A stretch of 64,000 nt of DNA from DASSQJ01 sp963772645 (GCA_963772645.1 CAVYYD010000011.1:1-64000), one strand, 5' to 3'. Counted from the stretch's first letter, positions 1 through 11,008 are shown. Notes: generated by a model from the letters alone, not told the origin. A program made the numbers and translations.

Positions 1-219
1 GCAGGGCTCTCAGCCTGCTTGGAAGCGAGCTGAACCCTCGGATCTATTAGGACTGATCACACACCGATAGGGACGAAGGCTCTCTGCGACGCACATCGCA
101 GCAGTCCAACGCCTCTGACTCCAGCCCTCCCCGTCCCGCTACGCAGTCTATGGGCGGCACTGTGAAATCCTCCCAGAGTCATAGAGTCCTGAATTGAAGT
201 CGGGGAGGTTAGGGGCATA
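1..219. other. Left-edge sequence with no recognisable gene
   Basis: No open frame here looks coding. Base composition is less GC-rich than the rest of the window, as in the following operon. The right end holds a purine-rich ribosome-binding site (GGGGAGG, about 202-208) serving the GTG at 220. I could not pick out a convincing promoter, and I see no copy of the tRNA-Ala 3' end that would mark an attachment site. Confidence 0.5.
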
Positions 220-1442
220 GTGCAGGAAGTGTTCGATTGCGCGATCATCGGCGCCGGTCCCGCCGGCTTGGCGGCCGGCACAGCCCTTGGGGCACGAGCG
301 GTGGTCATCGACTCCGGCCGACCCATGGCCCAACGACGAAGGGGACACGAACAGGAGGCCGTCTCTGGGGTTGGTGGTGCCGGCCTCTACTCCGATGGCA
401 AGTTCTCCTACTACCCGTCGGCGAGCAACCTATGGACGCTGAACCCCCGACTGCTGAGCGGGCAGAAGGGTGGCTGGAACGAACGACGAAGGAGTTGGGC
501 ATCCCCTTCCGCAGTTCTTCGAGCTGGGGCACGGAAGTGGCACCCGCCTCTGGCCGTTCCTTGAAGGCATACCCCTCCTTCTACGCTTCAATGGAACAGC
601 GCGCCGCACTGACTCAGGCCCTCGAGGCCCGCTCCCGGATCGTCCCGAATGTCACCGTTCAGGGGGTCTGGCGCGCTCGGAATAGTTGGGTGCTGGCACT
701 CTCCGACGGATCCGCCATGTACGCAAAGAACGTCGTGCTGGCCTCTGGGCGCTTTGGCGCTGTTGCCCCCAGCAGCCCCGTGACACTGCCCTCCCGCCGA
801 GCCCAGAGGTTGGAGGTTGGCGTGCGGATCGAACAACGCTCCGACCTCTTCTTCTTGAAAGACAGCCCACTACTAGACCCCAAGATAATCTGGACGGCTC
901 CTGACCCCTCGATTCAATGGCGGACCTTCTGTTGCTGCCGTGACGGGGAGGTAGTGTCGACAGCTTCCGGCTCTATTCGCACGCATTCGGGTCGAGGGGA
1001 CTGCCCATCAACAGGGCGATCCAATGTGGGCTTCCTAGTCCGCACGACGGATCCAGTCCGCATAGAGGAGAACTGGAAAGACGTGATCTGCGGTGTGTCT
1101 CGAGGACGCCTTTCATCCGTTTCCTTGCAGCATGTCATGGCCGACCGGTCAATTTCGCTTTTGCGGGATTACTTTGGCGACTTCATGGGAGAGTACCTAT
1201 ATGACGGCATGAGTCGTCTGGCTGAGGAGGAGCCCAGCATTACCGGAGAAGACACGACCGTTCACATCCCATGCGTCGAAGGGGTCGGCTGGTACCCTAC
1301 TCATGACAGCCGACTCCAGGCGAGTTCAGATGGGATTTGGGTCGCGGGAGATTGCACGGGTAGTTTCCGTGGAATCGTAGCAGCCCTTATTAGTGGTCGC
1401 CTGGCGGGTAGTGCCATTGTGGAGGAGCTCGAGAAACGATGA
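220..1442 (+). pseudogene. FAD-dependent dehydrogenase (COG2509-like), frameshifted
   Basis: Likely a flavoprotein of the uncharacterised FAD-dependent dehydrogenase type. The N-terminus has a dinucleotide-binding fold (GAGPAG near residue 12) followed by a GGAGLYSDGK motif like that of COG2509 proteins. The C-terminus has the second FAD signature (WVAGDCTGSFRGI) and a short helix before the stop. The first ~76 residues read in the frame of 220; everything from about 455 on reads one base back. The join lies at a run of five C (444-448), and restoring one base gives about 407 residues. The GTG start at 220 has GGGGAGG 12 bases upstream. The stop overlaps the next ATG (ATGA at 1439), so it is first of a coupled three-gene operon. 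Substrate unknown. The break could be real decay, a slip site or a sequence error. Confidence 0.7.
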
Positions 1443-1902
1443 ACGCTCGCCCGCTTGTATACACTGCTCAATCAAAGCAAGACTTCTACTGCCGCGATGC
1501 CATCTGCCAGTTCGTGTTCGAGCGTGGCGGCATTCCCATGAATCCCTTCCGAATCTTCGATTACTTTCTGAGCGACAGAGTTCCGAGGGATCTGGTTCGC
1601 GAAGGAAACCGCCGTGTCCTCGAGTCCTGTGACGAGGTCTGGGTGTTTGGCCAGAATTTGGCAGATGGCGTCTTGTGGAGATCGCTCAAGCCCGGGTGGC
1701 GCAAATGGTCGTTCGCTACTTCTCCGTTAGCGCAAACGTCGAGGATATTCGACCAGTTGACATGTTCGAATTGAGTTTCGAGTCGGAAGTATCGGAGCGC
1801 TCGGGTCTGGACCGCGACGAACTCCGCGAATGTTTCCGCTCGGCGGATCCGATCACACTAGTGCGCGCAATGGGTCGCCTTAGCGAAATCGCCAGTGCCT
1901 GA
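1439..1902 (+). pseudogene. Nucleoside deoxyribosyltransferase-like protein (DUF4406/DUF7768-like), frameshifted
   Basis: A small protein resembling the DUF4406/DUF7768 group, which has a nucleoside 2-deoxyribosyltransferase-like fold. Visible family features are a start strand RPLVYTAQ, then GGIPMNPF, a helix with DLVREGNRRVLESCDEVWVFG, and the closing pattern (L)ADGVL-EIAQAR...VRYF. The last pattern is split: DGVL is in the frame of 1439 while EIAQAR onward is one base back, near 1673-1679. The repaired product is about 154 residues. It overlaps the upstream gene by 4 bases and the downstream GTG start (1895) by 8, so it is translationally coupled on both sides. Whether it is catalytic or a nucleotide sensor cannot be judged from sequence. 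Confidence 0.65.
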
Positions 1903-3761
1903 GCTGAACCAGCCTCCACGGACCTACCTGCACTTCCTTGACCGCGAACTGAACTTGGCGGCGGGCTCTAGGCTAACAGCCGAAAAGACAGTCCGATGCC
2001 TCCGGGCCCTAGCGCTCACGCAACGGTCCGATCTCTATTGCGGGCTTTCGGCAGTCTGGGAGAACTCGTCGCTCGATGCGCGGGGATTGTCCGAGGTGCA
2101 GGCGCTATTCACGGAAGGCGTGTTGATCCCAGTAAGCCACGATCTGACGGCTAGCGAATTCCTGCTGAGTCGCCAGTTAGCATACGAGCATGACGTTTCA
2201 CGGTACCCAAGGTACTTTCAGGACAAGGAACAGCTCGACTGGATAAAGCCGATCTGGCATAAGTCAAGTGGCAGCACGCAACCGTTGGTTAGTTCCTTGA
2301 CGGGCTGGAGTATAGAGCTGGAACCTGGCAGAGAGACTGGCCTGGGCCTATCACCAGATCGGGCCGCGGGTGATAGAGGCCCTACGACGGCGCGAGGGCC
2401 GCGCCGTAACATTCAGCCTCTTCAGACCGTTTGTTGAGGATCTGGGACGTGAGGCCCTAGTTGAGAACGTAGTCAGGCGCCAGATCAGCCAAGGATTCAC
2501 CCACGATTACTTGGTGAACTTCGATGGGGACATTGCGACCGGGATCCGGGAATTGGCGGTGTTCGATCTGATGGCTAGATCTTTTCCTCTGATCGATCTG
2601 CCGCTTCTCGGAGAGTTGCTTACCTTCAGTGGGACATACAATCTCATCGAGCCGGATGAATTCTCGCTCGATCTCTGGATCGCTTACCTTCGTATACGAG
2701 GCCTGCCGGTATTCACTAGATTCGCTCTGACGTTGGAGTGGATTCTCACTTCACTGCATGAGGCACACGCGACAGCGCCTCTCCGTGCTCACGAGGTCCC
2801 AGAGCATCGTCGAGACATGAACGTGGTACGGAGCGCCATCCAAGGGCGCATTCGGTCTGTTGCACATCTGTCGGCGCGGAGGCAGGACGCGTCGGCACAC
2901 CAGCCTCCCTCCGAGGTAATCGGTCAGGCGACGCTGGCCCTCGAGTGGTTGGCTAGTGAGCTCGCGGCACGTGATCCGGTCGCCGGGGCAGCCTTTGAGA
3001 GGAACAGGGCGTTGGTGGAGATCCAGACGGTGGACGTCCTGCTCGTAACCGTGAACGATGCGGAAACGATGGCACTCCGTGAGGAGCTCGAAGGCGCAGC
3101 GGGTGAGGGCAGGTTGGTGCACGGAGAGCGGAGCAGCTTCTGGGACTACGGCCCGATCGGTGGAGTCAACGTAGGCATGTTGAGGACCTCAATGGGTTCA
3201 GGTGGGGTCGGCGGTTCTGCGCACTCCTTGGGCGATGCGATACGCGAGAGACGCCCGAGCTCGGTAGTTGCCGTGGGCGTTTGCTTCGGCATGGACGAGG
3301 ACAAGCAGCCGATCGGCCAGGTGATCATCTCGGAGCGGATATCGGCCTATGAGCTCCAGCGGGTGGGCACCGACTTGCTGGGTGAGCAAGTGGTTGTCCA
3401 ACGGGGAACTAGGACTGAGGCTTCACCACGCTTGGTGTCGCGCTTCCGCGACGGCCGCCTTGAGTCGCTGGGCCTGACGGTCAAGACCGGGGAGCTGCTG
3501 TCCGGCGAGAAGTTGATCGACAACATCGAGTTCAAGTCTCAACTGTTGTCGGTCTACCCAGATGCCCTGGGTGGCGAGATGGAGGGCGCAGGTGTGCAGA
3601 CGGCTTGTGACCGAGCTCACGTTGATTGGGTAGTCGTCAAAGCTGTCTGTGACTACGCCGCGGAGAAAGCGCGGGACAAGGCCGCACGCCAAGAGACTGC
3701 TGCACGCGCCGCCGCGCGCGCCGTCGTGCATGTTCTGTCACAAGGGGGGTTGAGGCCATAG
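1895..3761 (+). pseudogene. Large protein with C-terminal MTAN/PNP-type nucleosidase domain, frameshifted
   Basis: The C-terminal ~235 residues are a phosphorylase/nucleosidase (PNP_UDP_1, MTAN-like) domain. Visible are an opening strand DVLLVTVNDAE, a glycine-rich SMGSGGVGG turn, VVAVGVCFGM, the ribose-binding GGEMEGAG and the catalytic-Asp region VKAVCDYA. These enzymes cleave N-glycosidic bonds of nucleosides such as methylthioadenosine. The ~385 residues before it are largely predicted helical, with no recognised family. Residues 1 to ~141 read in the frame of 1895; a +1 shift is needed between 2312 and 2325 (…GWSIE / WNLAERLAW…). Repaired length is about 621 residues. Third gene of the operon, starting inside gene two. 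A nucleosidase behind a long unknown N-terminus resembles predicted effectors of conflict systems; that is inference. Confidence 0.7.
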
Positions 3762-3979
3762 CTGGAGGCGGTGCCGGAGATTCTGGGTCCGCTGCGGCGG
3801 CGGATGCGGGCCGATCCGCACGGGAGGTCGTCGTCTCTGTGCCCCTCGTGGCCGAGTCGGCCGAGGTTAGATCCACCCCTGGTAGGGAGTAGGTCTTGAG
3901 GCAACGCAGGACCGGCGACCCTGTCGCATTGGACCTACCGCCTGCCTGCAGCCGTACTTCGCTGGGGTACGGACGCGTA
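3762..3979. other. Spacer between the accessory operon and the tRNA-Ala terminator
   Basis: No gene seen. An imperfect hairpin at about 3844-3866 (CCTCG-t-GGCCGA/TCGGCCGAGG) could terminate the accessory operon, but no T-tract follows. Composition changes here from the lower-GC operon to the GC-rich backbone, so one border of the inserted segment is probably within this spacer. Confidence 0.4.
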
Positions 3980-4014
3980 CAGAGGCCCTTCCCGACGGTC
4001 GGAAAGGGCCTCTG
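3980..4014 (-). terminator. Hairpin downstream of tRNA-Ala
   Basis: A near-perfect inverted repeat with 17-base arms (one mismatch), CAGAGGCCCTT…/…AAGGGCCTCTG. It lies 9 bases past the 3' end of tRNA-Ala on the minus strand. There is no strong U-tract, which is common for actinobacterial terminators. It would end the gyrB-gyrA-tRNA transcripts. Confidence 0.6.
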
Positions 4015-4022
4015 ACCTGCGG

Positions 4023-4095
4023 TGGAGCCAAGGGGACTCGAACCCCTAACCCCCTGCTTGCAAAGCAGGTGCGCTACCAATTGCGCCATGGCCCC
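4023..4095 (-). tRNA. tRNA-Ala (anticodon TGC)
   Basis: Read on the minus strand it forms a full cloverleaf: acceptor GGGGCCA/TGGCTCC with one G-T pair, D-arm GCGCAATTGGTAGCGC, anticodon stem-loop CTGCTTTGCAAGCAG with TGC, and T-arm AGGGGTTCGAGTCCCCT. The 3' CCA is not encoded (CCG follows the discriminator A). Its 3' end faces the accessory operon, a typical position for integrated elements. Confidence 0.97.
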
Positions 4096-4156
4096 CGGGT
4101 GCACCTCGCCGCCCGCGTCGCCCTGGAGCGAGACCGGGCTGCCGGCATCCGGTGCG

Positions 4157-4279
4157 TCAGCTCGTGGGGTTGTCGGTGGCCTCGGCCCAGAGCCGGTTCT
4201 CGGCCTGCTTCTCCTTGAGTTGCTTCGTGACGGCGAGGGCGCCGGCGGCCGCGGCGAGGAGGACGAGGAGCTTCTTCAC
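4157..4279 (-). CDS. DLW-39 family micro-protein
   Basis: A 40-residue protein, start GTG KKLLVLLAAAAGALAVTK, ending in ENRLWAEATDNPTS. It has one short hydrophobic N-terminal segment followed by a charged helix. Size, the tail pattern (x)LWAEATD and position between tRNA-Ile and tRNA-Ala downstream of gyrA match the actinobacterial DLW-39 family; here the signature D is R (RLW). I chose the GTG at 4279 because AGGTGG lies 8 bases upstream; an in-frame GTG at 4288 is the alternative. Function unknown; probably a small membrane-associated protein. Confidence 0.75.
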   Translation of the reverse strand: MKKLLVLLAAAAGALAVTKQLKEKQAENRLWAEATDNPTS

Positions 4280-4309
4280 GGGAGTCACCACCTGGGGGAA
4301 GGGATCGGG

Positions 4310-4386
4310 TGGTGGGCCTAACAGGACTTGAACCTGTGACCTCTTCCTTATCAGGGAAGCGCTCTAACCGTCTGAGCTATAGGCCC
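4310..4386 (-). tRNA. tRNA-Ile (anticodon GAT)
   Basis: Minus-strand cloverleaf: acceptor GGGCCTA/TAGGCCC, D-arm GCTCAGACGGTTAGAGC, anticodon stem-loop TTCCCTGATAAGGAA with GAT, T-arm ACAGGTTCAAGTCCTGT. Unlike its neighbour tRNA-Ala, the 3' CCA is encoded (4310-4312). Confidence 0.97.
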
Positions 4387-4490
4387 GTCACCGATCGGCT
4401 GCACACCCCACGGGGAGGCGCGGAGCACGAGGCTACCGGATGCCGGTGCCACCTCCCAAAACGGGGGCGGGACCCGGTGGTCACCCGGGA

Positions 4491-5291
4491 TCAGTCGTCG
4501 GTGAGGGTGAGCTGGACCCCGCCGACGAGGGCGCTGGAGACGTTGTAGAGGAACGCGCCCAGGGTCGCGATCGCGGTGATCAGGATGACGTCGACGACCC
4601 CGATGACGATGGACAGCGACACCACCCGGGTGAAGCCGATGTAGTCGAGGATGTCGAACTTCTGGTTGTTGTCCTGGATCACCTGGCCGATGACACCGTT
4701 GACCTGGTCGAAGACGCCCATCCCCTCGAGGACCGTCCACAGGACGGCAACCATGACGACGCCGGCGATGCCGAGGGCCACCGAGAGCAGGAAGGACAGC
4801 TTCATCGCCGACCACGGGTCCACCCGCGAGACGGTGAGCCGCACGCGCCGGGCGGGAGCCGGGCGCGCCGGCGCCGGGACCTCGGAGGTCCGCCGGCTCG
4901 GGGCGTTGCTCGGGGCCGGCGTGACCGTGCCGGCCGCGCCCGCCGCAGCGCGCTGGTCTCCGCGGCCGTTGGGCGGCGGGGTGGCGGTGCGCTCGGGCCG
5001 CTCGGTGCGGGCCCGTTCGCGGGCGACCGTGGAGTCGTCGCCGGTCCGGGAGGTGTAGCCCTCGGGGAACTTCGGCAGCGACGTCGTCGCCGACGCCTCG
5101 GCGCCGGAGACCGGCACGGGGCGGGTCTCCTCGCGACCAGAGCCCGAGCCGTCACCGGCGAGGCGGCGCAGAGCGCTCCCGTCCGACCCGCCGCCGGAGC
5201 GGCCCGCGCCGGCGTTGCCGCCGTCCGCGTACGGCCCGCGGCCGGCGGACGTCGGGCGCAGCGGGCGCCCGGCGTGGTCTGCGGTGCTCAC
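4491..5291 (-). CDS. DUF3566 transmembrane protein downstream of gyrA
   Basis: A 266-residue protein. The first ~165 residues are low-complexity, rich in Gly, Arg, Pro and Ala and presumably disordered. The last ~100 residues form the conserved DUF3566 region, with two hydrophobic stretches (LSFLLSVALGIAGVVMVAVL and VVSLSIVIGVVDVILITAI) around an amphipathic segment. The GTG start at 5291 is chosen because a strong GAGGAGGAG lies just upstream. It follows gyrA by 40 bases and is probably cotranscribed; this linkage is standard in Actinobacteria. Molecular role unknown. Confidence 0.85.
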   Translation of the reverse strand: MSTADHAGRPLRPTSAGRGPYADGGNAGAGRSGGGSDGSALRRLAGDGSGSGREETRPVPVSGAEASATTSLPKFPEGYTSRTGDDSTVARERARTERPERTATPPPNGRGDQRAAAGAAGTVTPAPSNAPSRRTSEVPAPARPAPARRVRLTVSRVDPWSAMKLSFLLSVALGIAGVVMVAVLWTVLEGMGVFDQVNGVIGQVIQDNNQKFDILDYIGFTRVVSLSIVIGVVDVILITAIATLGAFLYNVSSALVGGVQLTLTDD

Positions 5292-5331
5292 TCGACTCCT
5301 CCTCGGCTGGCGTCGCTCCCGACCCCTGGCA

Positions 5332-8022
5332 TCAGGCGTCGTCGTCCGACGGTACGGCATCCCCGGGCTCATCTGCGACATGCGCACCGGCTGCACCATC
5401 CGTCGTGACCACGTCACTCGGGGCGGTACCGGCACCATCATTCGCGCTCCCCGGGCCGGATGCAGCATCAGGGACCTGTGAATCGTCGGACGACGCAGTG
5501 TCAGGGCGCTCGCCATCCTCCCGCTCGGCAGCCGCCTCGACGGCCTCGACCGCTTCCTCGACCTCCTTCTCGGGGTTGCGGGCCACCGCGACGATCGCGT
5601 CGTTCCTCCCCGGCTTGGCGAACTGGACGCCCATCGTGTTGCGGCCGGTGAGTCGCACCTCGTCGACCCGGGAGCGGACGACGTTGCCCTTCTCGAAGAC
5701 GACGAGCACCTCGTCGTCCTCGTCCACCGTGAGCGCCCCCACGAGGTCACCGCCCTTGTCCGACAGCTTCGCGACGGCGACGCCGAGGATGGCCCGGCCC
5801 TTGACCTGCCACTGCGAGGCCTTCGATCGCTTGGCCAGCCCGGACTCGAAGACGACGAAGACGTCGGGGTCGGTTCCGGCGCCGATGACCGACATCGAGA
5901 GCAGCTCGTCACGGTCGCGGAACTTCATCCCGGTGACCCCCGAGGTGGCACGGCCCATCGGCCGCAGCGTCGCGTCGTCGGCGTGGAAGCGCATCGACTG
6001 CCCCTTGCGGGAGACGAGGAGCAGGTCGTCGTCGGCCTCGACGAGGCCGGCGCCGACGAGCTCGTCACCGTCCCTGAGGTTGATCGCGATGAGGCCGCCG
6101 GTGCGCGGGGAGTCGTACTCGCCCAGCCGGGTCTTCTTCACCAGCCCGTCCCGGGTGGCCAGGACGAGGTAGGACGCCACCCCGTAGTCACGCAGCGCGA
6201 GCACCTGGGCGATCTCCTCGCCCGGCTGGAAGGCCATGACGTTGGCCACGTGCTGGCCCTTGCTGTCGCGGCCGGCATCCGGCAGCTCGTAGGCCTTGGC
6301 GCGGTACACCCGGCCGAGGTTGGTGAAGAAGAGCAGCCAGTGGTGCGAGGTGGTCGTGAAGAAGTGGTCGACCATGTCCTCGCCGCGCAGCGCCGCCCCG
6401 CGGACCCCCTTGCCGCCGCGCCGCTGGCTGCGGTAGGCGTCGACCCGGGTCCGCTTGGCGTAGCCGCCCCGGGTGATCGTGATGACCACGTCCTCCTCGG
6501 GGATCAGGTCCTCCATCGACATGTCGCCGTCGGTCGGCATGATCGTCGTGCGGCGGTCGTCGCCGTAGCGGCCGACGATCTCGCCGAGCTCGTCGGAGAT
6601 GATGTCGCGCTGGCGGCCGGGGGTGGCCAGGATGTCCTGGTAGTCCTCGATCCGGGCCTGCAGCTCGTCGTGGTCGTCGATGATCTTCTGCCGCTCCAGG
6701 GCCGCCAGGCGCCGCAGCTGCATGTCGAGGATGGCCTGGGCCTGGATCTCGTCGATCTCGAGCAGCTGGATGAGGCCGGTCCGGGCGGCGTCGACGTCGG
6801 GGCTACGGCGGATCAGCGCGATGACCTCGTCGAGGGCGTCGAGCGCCTTGAGCAGGCCGCGGAGGATGTGGATGCGCTCCTCGGCCTTGCGCAGCCGGTA
6901 CTGGGTGCGCCGGCGGATGACGTCGATCTGGTGCTCGACCCAGTGCCGGATGAACGCGTCGACCGGCAGCGTGCGGGGCACGCCGTCGACGAGGGCGAGC
7001 ATGTTCGCGCCGAACGAGGTCTGCAGCTGGGTGTGCTTGAAGAGGTTGTTGAGGACGACCTTGGCGATGGCGTCGCGCTTGAGGACGATGACGAGCCGCT
7101 GCCCGGTGCGCCCCGAGGTCTCGTCGCGGATGTCGGCGATGCCGGCCAGGCGGCCGTCCTTGACGTGCTCGGCGATCTTCTGGGCCAGGCTGTCCGGGTT
7201 GACCTGGTAGGGCAGCTCGGTGACCACGAGGCACTGGCGGCCCTGGATCTCCTCGACCTCGACGACGGCCCGCATGATGACCGAGCCGCGGCCGGTGCGG
7301 TAGGCGTCCTCGATGCCCTGGTGGCCCATGATGAGCGCGCCGGTCGGGAAGTCCGGGCCCTTGACCCGCGCCATCACCGCGGCGAGGGTCTCCTCGCGGG
7401 TGGCCTCCGGGTGGCGCAGCACCCACTCGGCGGCGGCCGCCACCTCGCGCAGGTTGTGCGGCGGGATCTGGGTGGCCATGCCGACCGCGATCCCCGAGCT
7501 GCCGTTGACGAGCAGGTTCGGGAAGCGGCTGGGCAGGACCGAGGGCTCGAGGGTCTTGCCGTCGTAGTTGGGGACGAAGTCGACGGTCTCCTCGTCGATG
7601 TCGCGGACCATCTCCATCGACAGCGGGGCCATCCGGCACTCGGTGTACCGGGGAGCCGCTGCCGGGTCGTCGCCGGGTGAGCCGAAGTTGCCCTGCCCCT
7701 GGACCAGCGGGTACCGCATCGACCAGTCCTGGACGAGCCGGACGAGCGCGTCGTAGATCGCGCTGTCGCCGTGCGGGTGGTACTGGCCCATGACGTCACC
7801 GACGACGCGGGAGCACTTGTTGAAGCCACGGTCGGGCCGGTAGCCGCCGTCGTACATCGCGTAGAGCACCCGGCGGTGCACCGGCTTGAGCCCGTCGCGG
7901 ACGTCGGGCAGGGCCCGGGAGACGATGACCGACATCGCGTACTCGATGTACGACCGCTGCATCTCGGTGTTGAGGTCGATCGGCTCCGTGCGGTCGGTCG
8001 TCACGGGAGGCTGCTCAGTCAT
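5332..8022 (-). CDS. gyrA: DNA gyrase subunit A
   Basis: An 896-residue DNA gyrase A subunit, the breaking-rejoining half of the A2B2 enzyme that introduces negative supercoils. The N-terminus MTEQPPVTTD… leads to the conserved EMQRSYIEYAMSVIVSRALP block. The winged-helix catalytic Tyr is Y126 (APRYTE). The quinolone-determining positions S87 and D91 (HGDSAIYD) keep the susceptible-type residues. The C-terminal half carries the beta-pinwheel repeats with a GyrA box (QRRGGKG near residue 536). An acidic, low-complexity ~80-residue tail follows, making it longer than many homologues. It follows gyrB by 151 bases. Confidence 0.98.
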   Translation of the reverse strand: MTEQPPVTTDRTEPIDLNTEMQRSYIEYAMSVIVSRALPDVRDGLKPVHRRVLYAMYDGGYRPDRGFNKCSRVVGDVMGQYHPHGDSAIYDALVRLVQDWSMRYPLVQGQGNFGSPGDDPAAAPRYTECRMAPLSMEMVRDIDEETVDFVPNYDGKTLEPSVLPSRFPNLLVNGSSGIAVGMATQIPPHNLREVAAAAEWVLRHPEATREETLAAVMARVKGPDFPTGALIMGHQGIEDAYRTGRGSVIMRAVVEVEEIQGRQCLVVTELPYQVNPDSLAQKIAEHVKDGRLAGIADIRDETSGRTGQRLVIVLKRDAIAKVVLNNLFKHTQLQTSFGANMLALVDGVPRTLPVDAFIRHWVEHQIDVIRRRTQYRLRKAEERIHILRGLLKALDALDEVIALIRRSPDVDAARTGLIQLLEIDEIQAQAILDMQLRRLAALERQKIIDDHDELQARIEDYQDILATPGRQRDIISDELGEIVGRYGDDRRTTIMPTDGDMSMEDLIPEEDVVITITRGGYAKRTRVDAYRSQRRGGKGVRGAALRGEDMVDHFFTTTSHHWLLFFTNLGRVYRAKAYELPDAGRDSKGQHVANVMAFQPGEEIAQVLALRDYGVASYLVLATRDGLVKKTRLGEYDSPRTGGLIAINLRDGDELVGAGLVEADDDLLLVSRKGQSMRFHADDATLRPMGRATSGVTGMKFRDRDELLSMSVIGAGTDPDVFVVFESGLAKRSKASQWQVKGRAILGVAVAKLSDKGGDLVGALTVDEDDEVLVVFEKGNVVRSRVDEVRLTGRNTMGVQFAKPGRNDAIVAVARNPEKEVEEAVEAVEAAAEREDGERPDTASSDDSQVPDAASGPGSANDGAGTAPSDVVTTDGAAGAHVADEPGDAVPSDDDA

Positions 8023-8084
8023 CAGAGTCCTTGCCTGGCGAGTACGTGATGTGCGGGTCAGTGGGAAGCGGCGAGCGGCGGACG

Positions 8085-8135
8085 GGAACCTTCAGCGAGC
8101 GACGGGTTCGGTAGGCGTCGGCCGCTGAAGGTTCC
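8085..8135. promoter_or_regulatory. Long hairpin in the gyrB-gyrA spacer
   Basis: Perfect 13-base arms (8085-8097 and 8123-8135, GGAACCTTCAGCG/CGCTGAAGGTTCC) enclose a 25-base loop that itself holds CGAC/GTCG. It sits between the gyrB stop and the gyrA start, so it could be an attenuator, an RNA-processing site or an operator uncoupling the two genes. No known element is recognised. Confidence 0.5.
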
Positions 8136-8173
8136 GGCATCCGGAGAGAAAGCTGCGGCGGGGCGGATCCGCA

Positions 8174-10309
<2,136 letters not shown>

Positions 10310-10528
10310 GGGTCTCCTTCGTCGGGCATGGCGACACCGGAGGGGCGCTCCGGTGGGTCGCACGGCGCGCGCCCGCGGGCGGTGGAACGCCCGGGGCGCG
10401 GTGTCGCCCCCGAGTCTACCGGTCACCGGGTCCGAGCATGCCGCTGGGAGGCCCGTGCGGGCACTTTTCCCGGGAAATCCCACCCGCTGGTGACTCCCGA
10501 TACGCGCCCCCGGCCCTCGGGCCCGTCC
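10310..10528. promoter_or_regulatory. gyrB upstream region with perfect 12-base palindrome
   Basis: No gene. It holds TTTCCCGGGAAA (10466-10477), a perfect palindrome and unusually AT-bearing for this genome. Next to it is the short hairpin GCCCGTGCGGGC (10451-10462). The pair could terminate the thioesterase gene or be an operator in the gyrB promoter region. Confidence 0.4.
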
Positions 10529-11008
10529 TCAGGCCTTCCCGGGGCCCGACGGTGCGCGTCCGGCGACGGTCTCCTCGAGGAGGGAGCGCACCGCCGCCGG
10601 CAGGGGCGTGGGCCGCCGGGTCACGGCGTCGACGTAGACCTGCGCCCACCGGCCGTAGGTGCGCAGGGCCTCGTCGCCGGGGACGAAGAGACCGAACTCG
10701 AGGACGGCGCTGGTCCGCCCGACGTGCGCGACCCGGACCCCCACCTCGACCGGGCCCGGGTACGCGACCTCGCCCAGGTACCGGCAGGTCGACTCGACGA
10801 CGACCCCCAGGACCGGGGCGGTGCGCTCGTCGATGCCGGTGCCCCGCATCAGCCAGGCGTTGAGGACGCTGTCGAACAGCTCGAGGTACACGGCGTTGTT
10901 GAGGTGGCCGAACATGTCGTTGTCCGACCAGCGGGTGGTCACGGTGTCGAGCGCGTCGAAGTCGGCGCGGGTCAGCGTGCGGGGGTCCCGCGGGTCGGGG
11001 TCGGTCAC
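10529..11008 (-). CDS. Acyl-CoA thioesterase, 4HBT (YbgC-like) family
   Basis: A 159-residue hotdog-fold thioesterase. The catalytic loop WSDNDMFGHLNNAVYLELFDS (residues ~27-47) carries the Asp and His-Asn-Asn pattern of 4-hydroxybenzoyl-CoA thioesterase relatives. The central strands (YPGPVEVGVRVAHVGRTSAVLEF) fit the fold. Such enzymes hydrolyse acyl-CoA thioesters in the cytoplasm; the substrate here cannot be told. It is a single gene on the minus strand upstream of gyrB. Confidence 0.85.
   Translation of the reverse strand: MTDPDPRDPRTLTRADFDALDTVTTRWSDNDMFGHLNNAVYLELFDSVLNAWLMRGTGIDERTAPVLGVVVESTCRYLGEVAYPGPVEVGVRVAHVGRTSAVLEFGLFVPGDEALRTYGRWAQVYVDAVTRRPTPLPAAVRSLLEETVAGRAPSGPGKA

Noticed and set aside
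440..452. Programmed -1 frameshift at the five-C run in the FAD dehydrogenase gene
   Set aside because: A slip on CCC is possible, but there is no canonical heptamer or clear downstream structure, and the two neighbouring genes are also broken, so decay or sequence error is more likely.
4022..4095. Attachment-site duplicate of the tRNA-Ala 3' end at the left side of the island
   Set aside because: No second copy of the tRNA-Ala terminal sequence is visible between 1 and 4000; it may lie outside the window.
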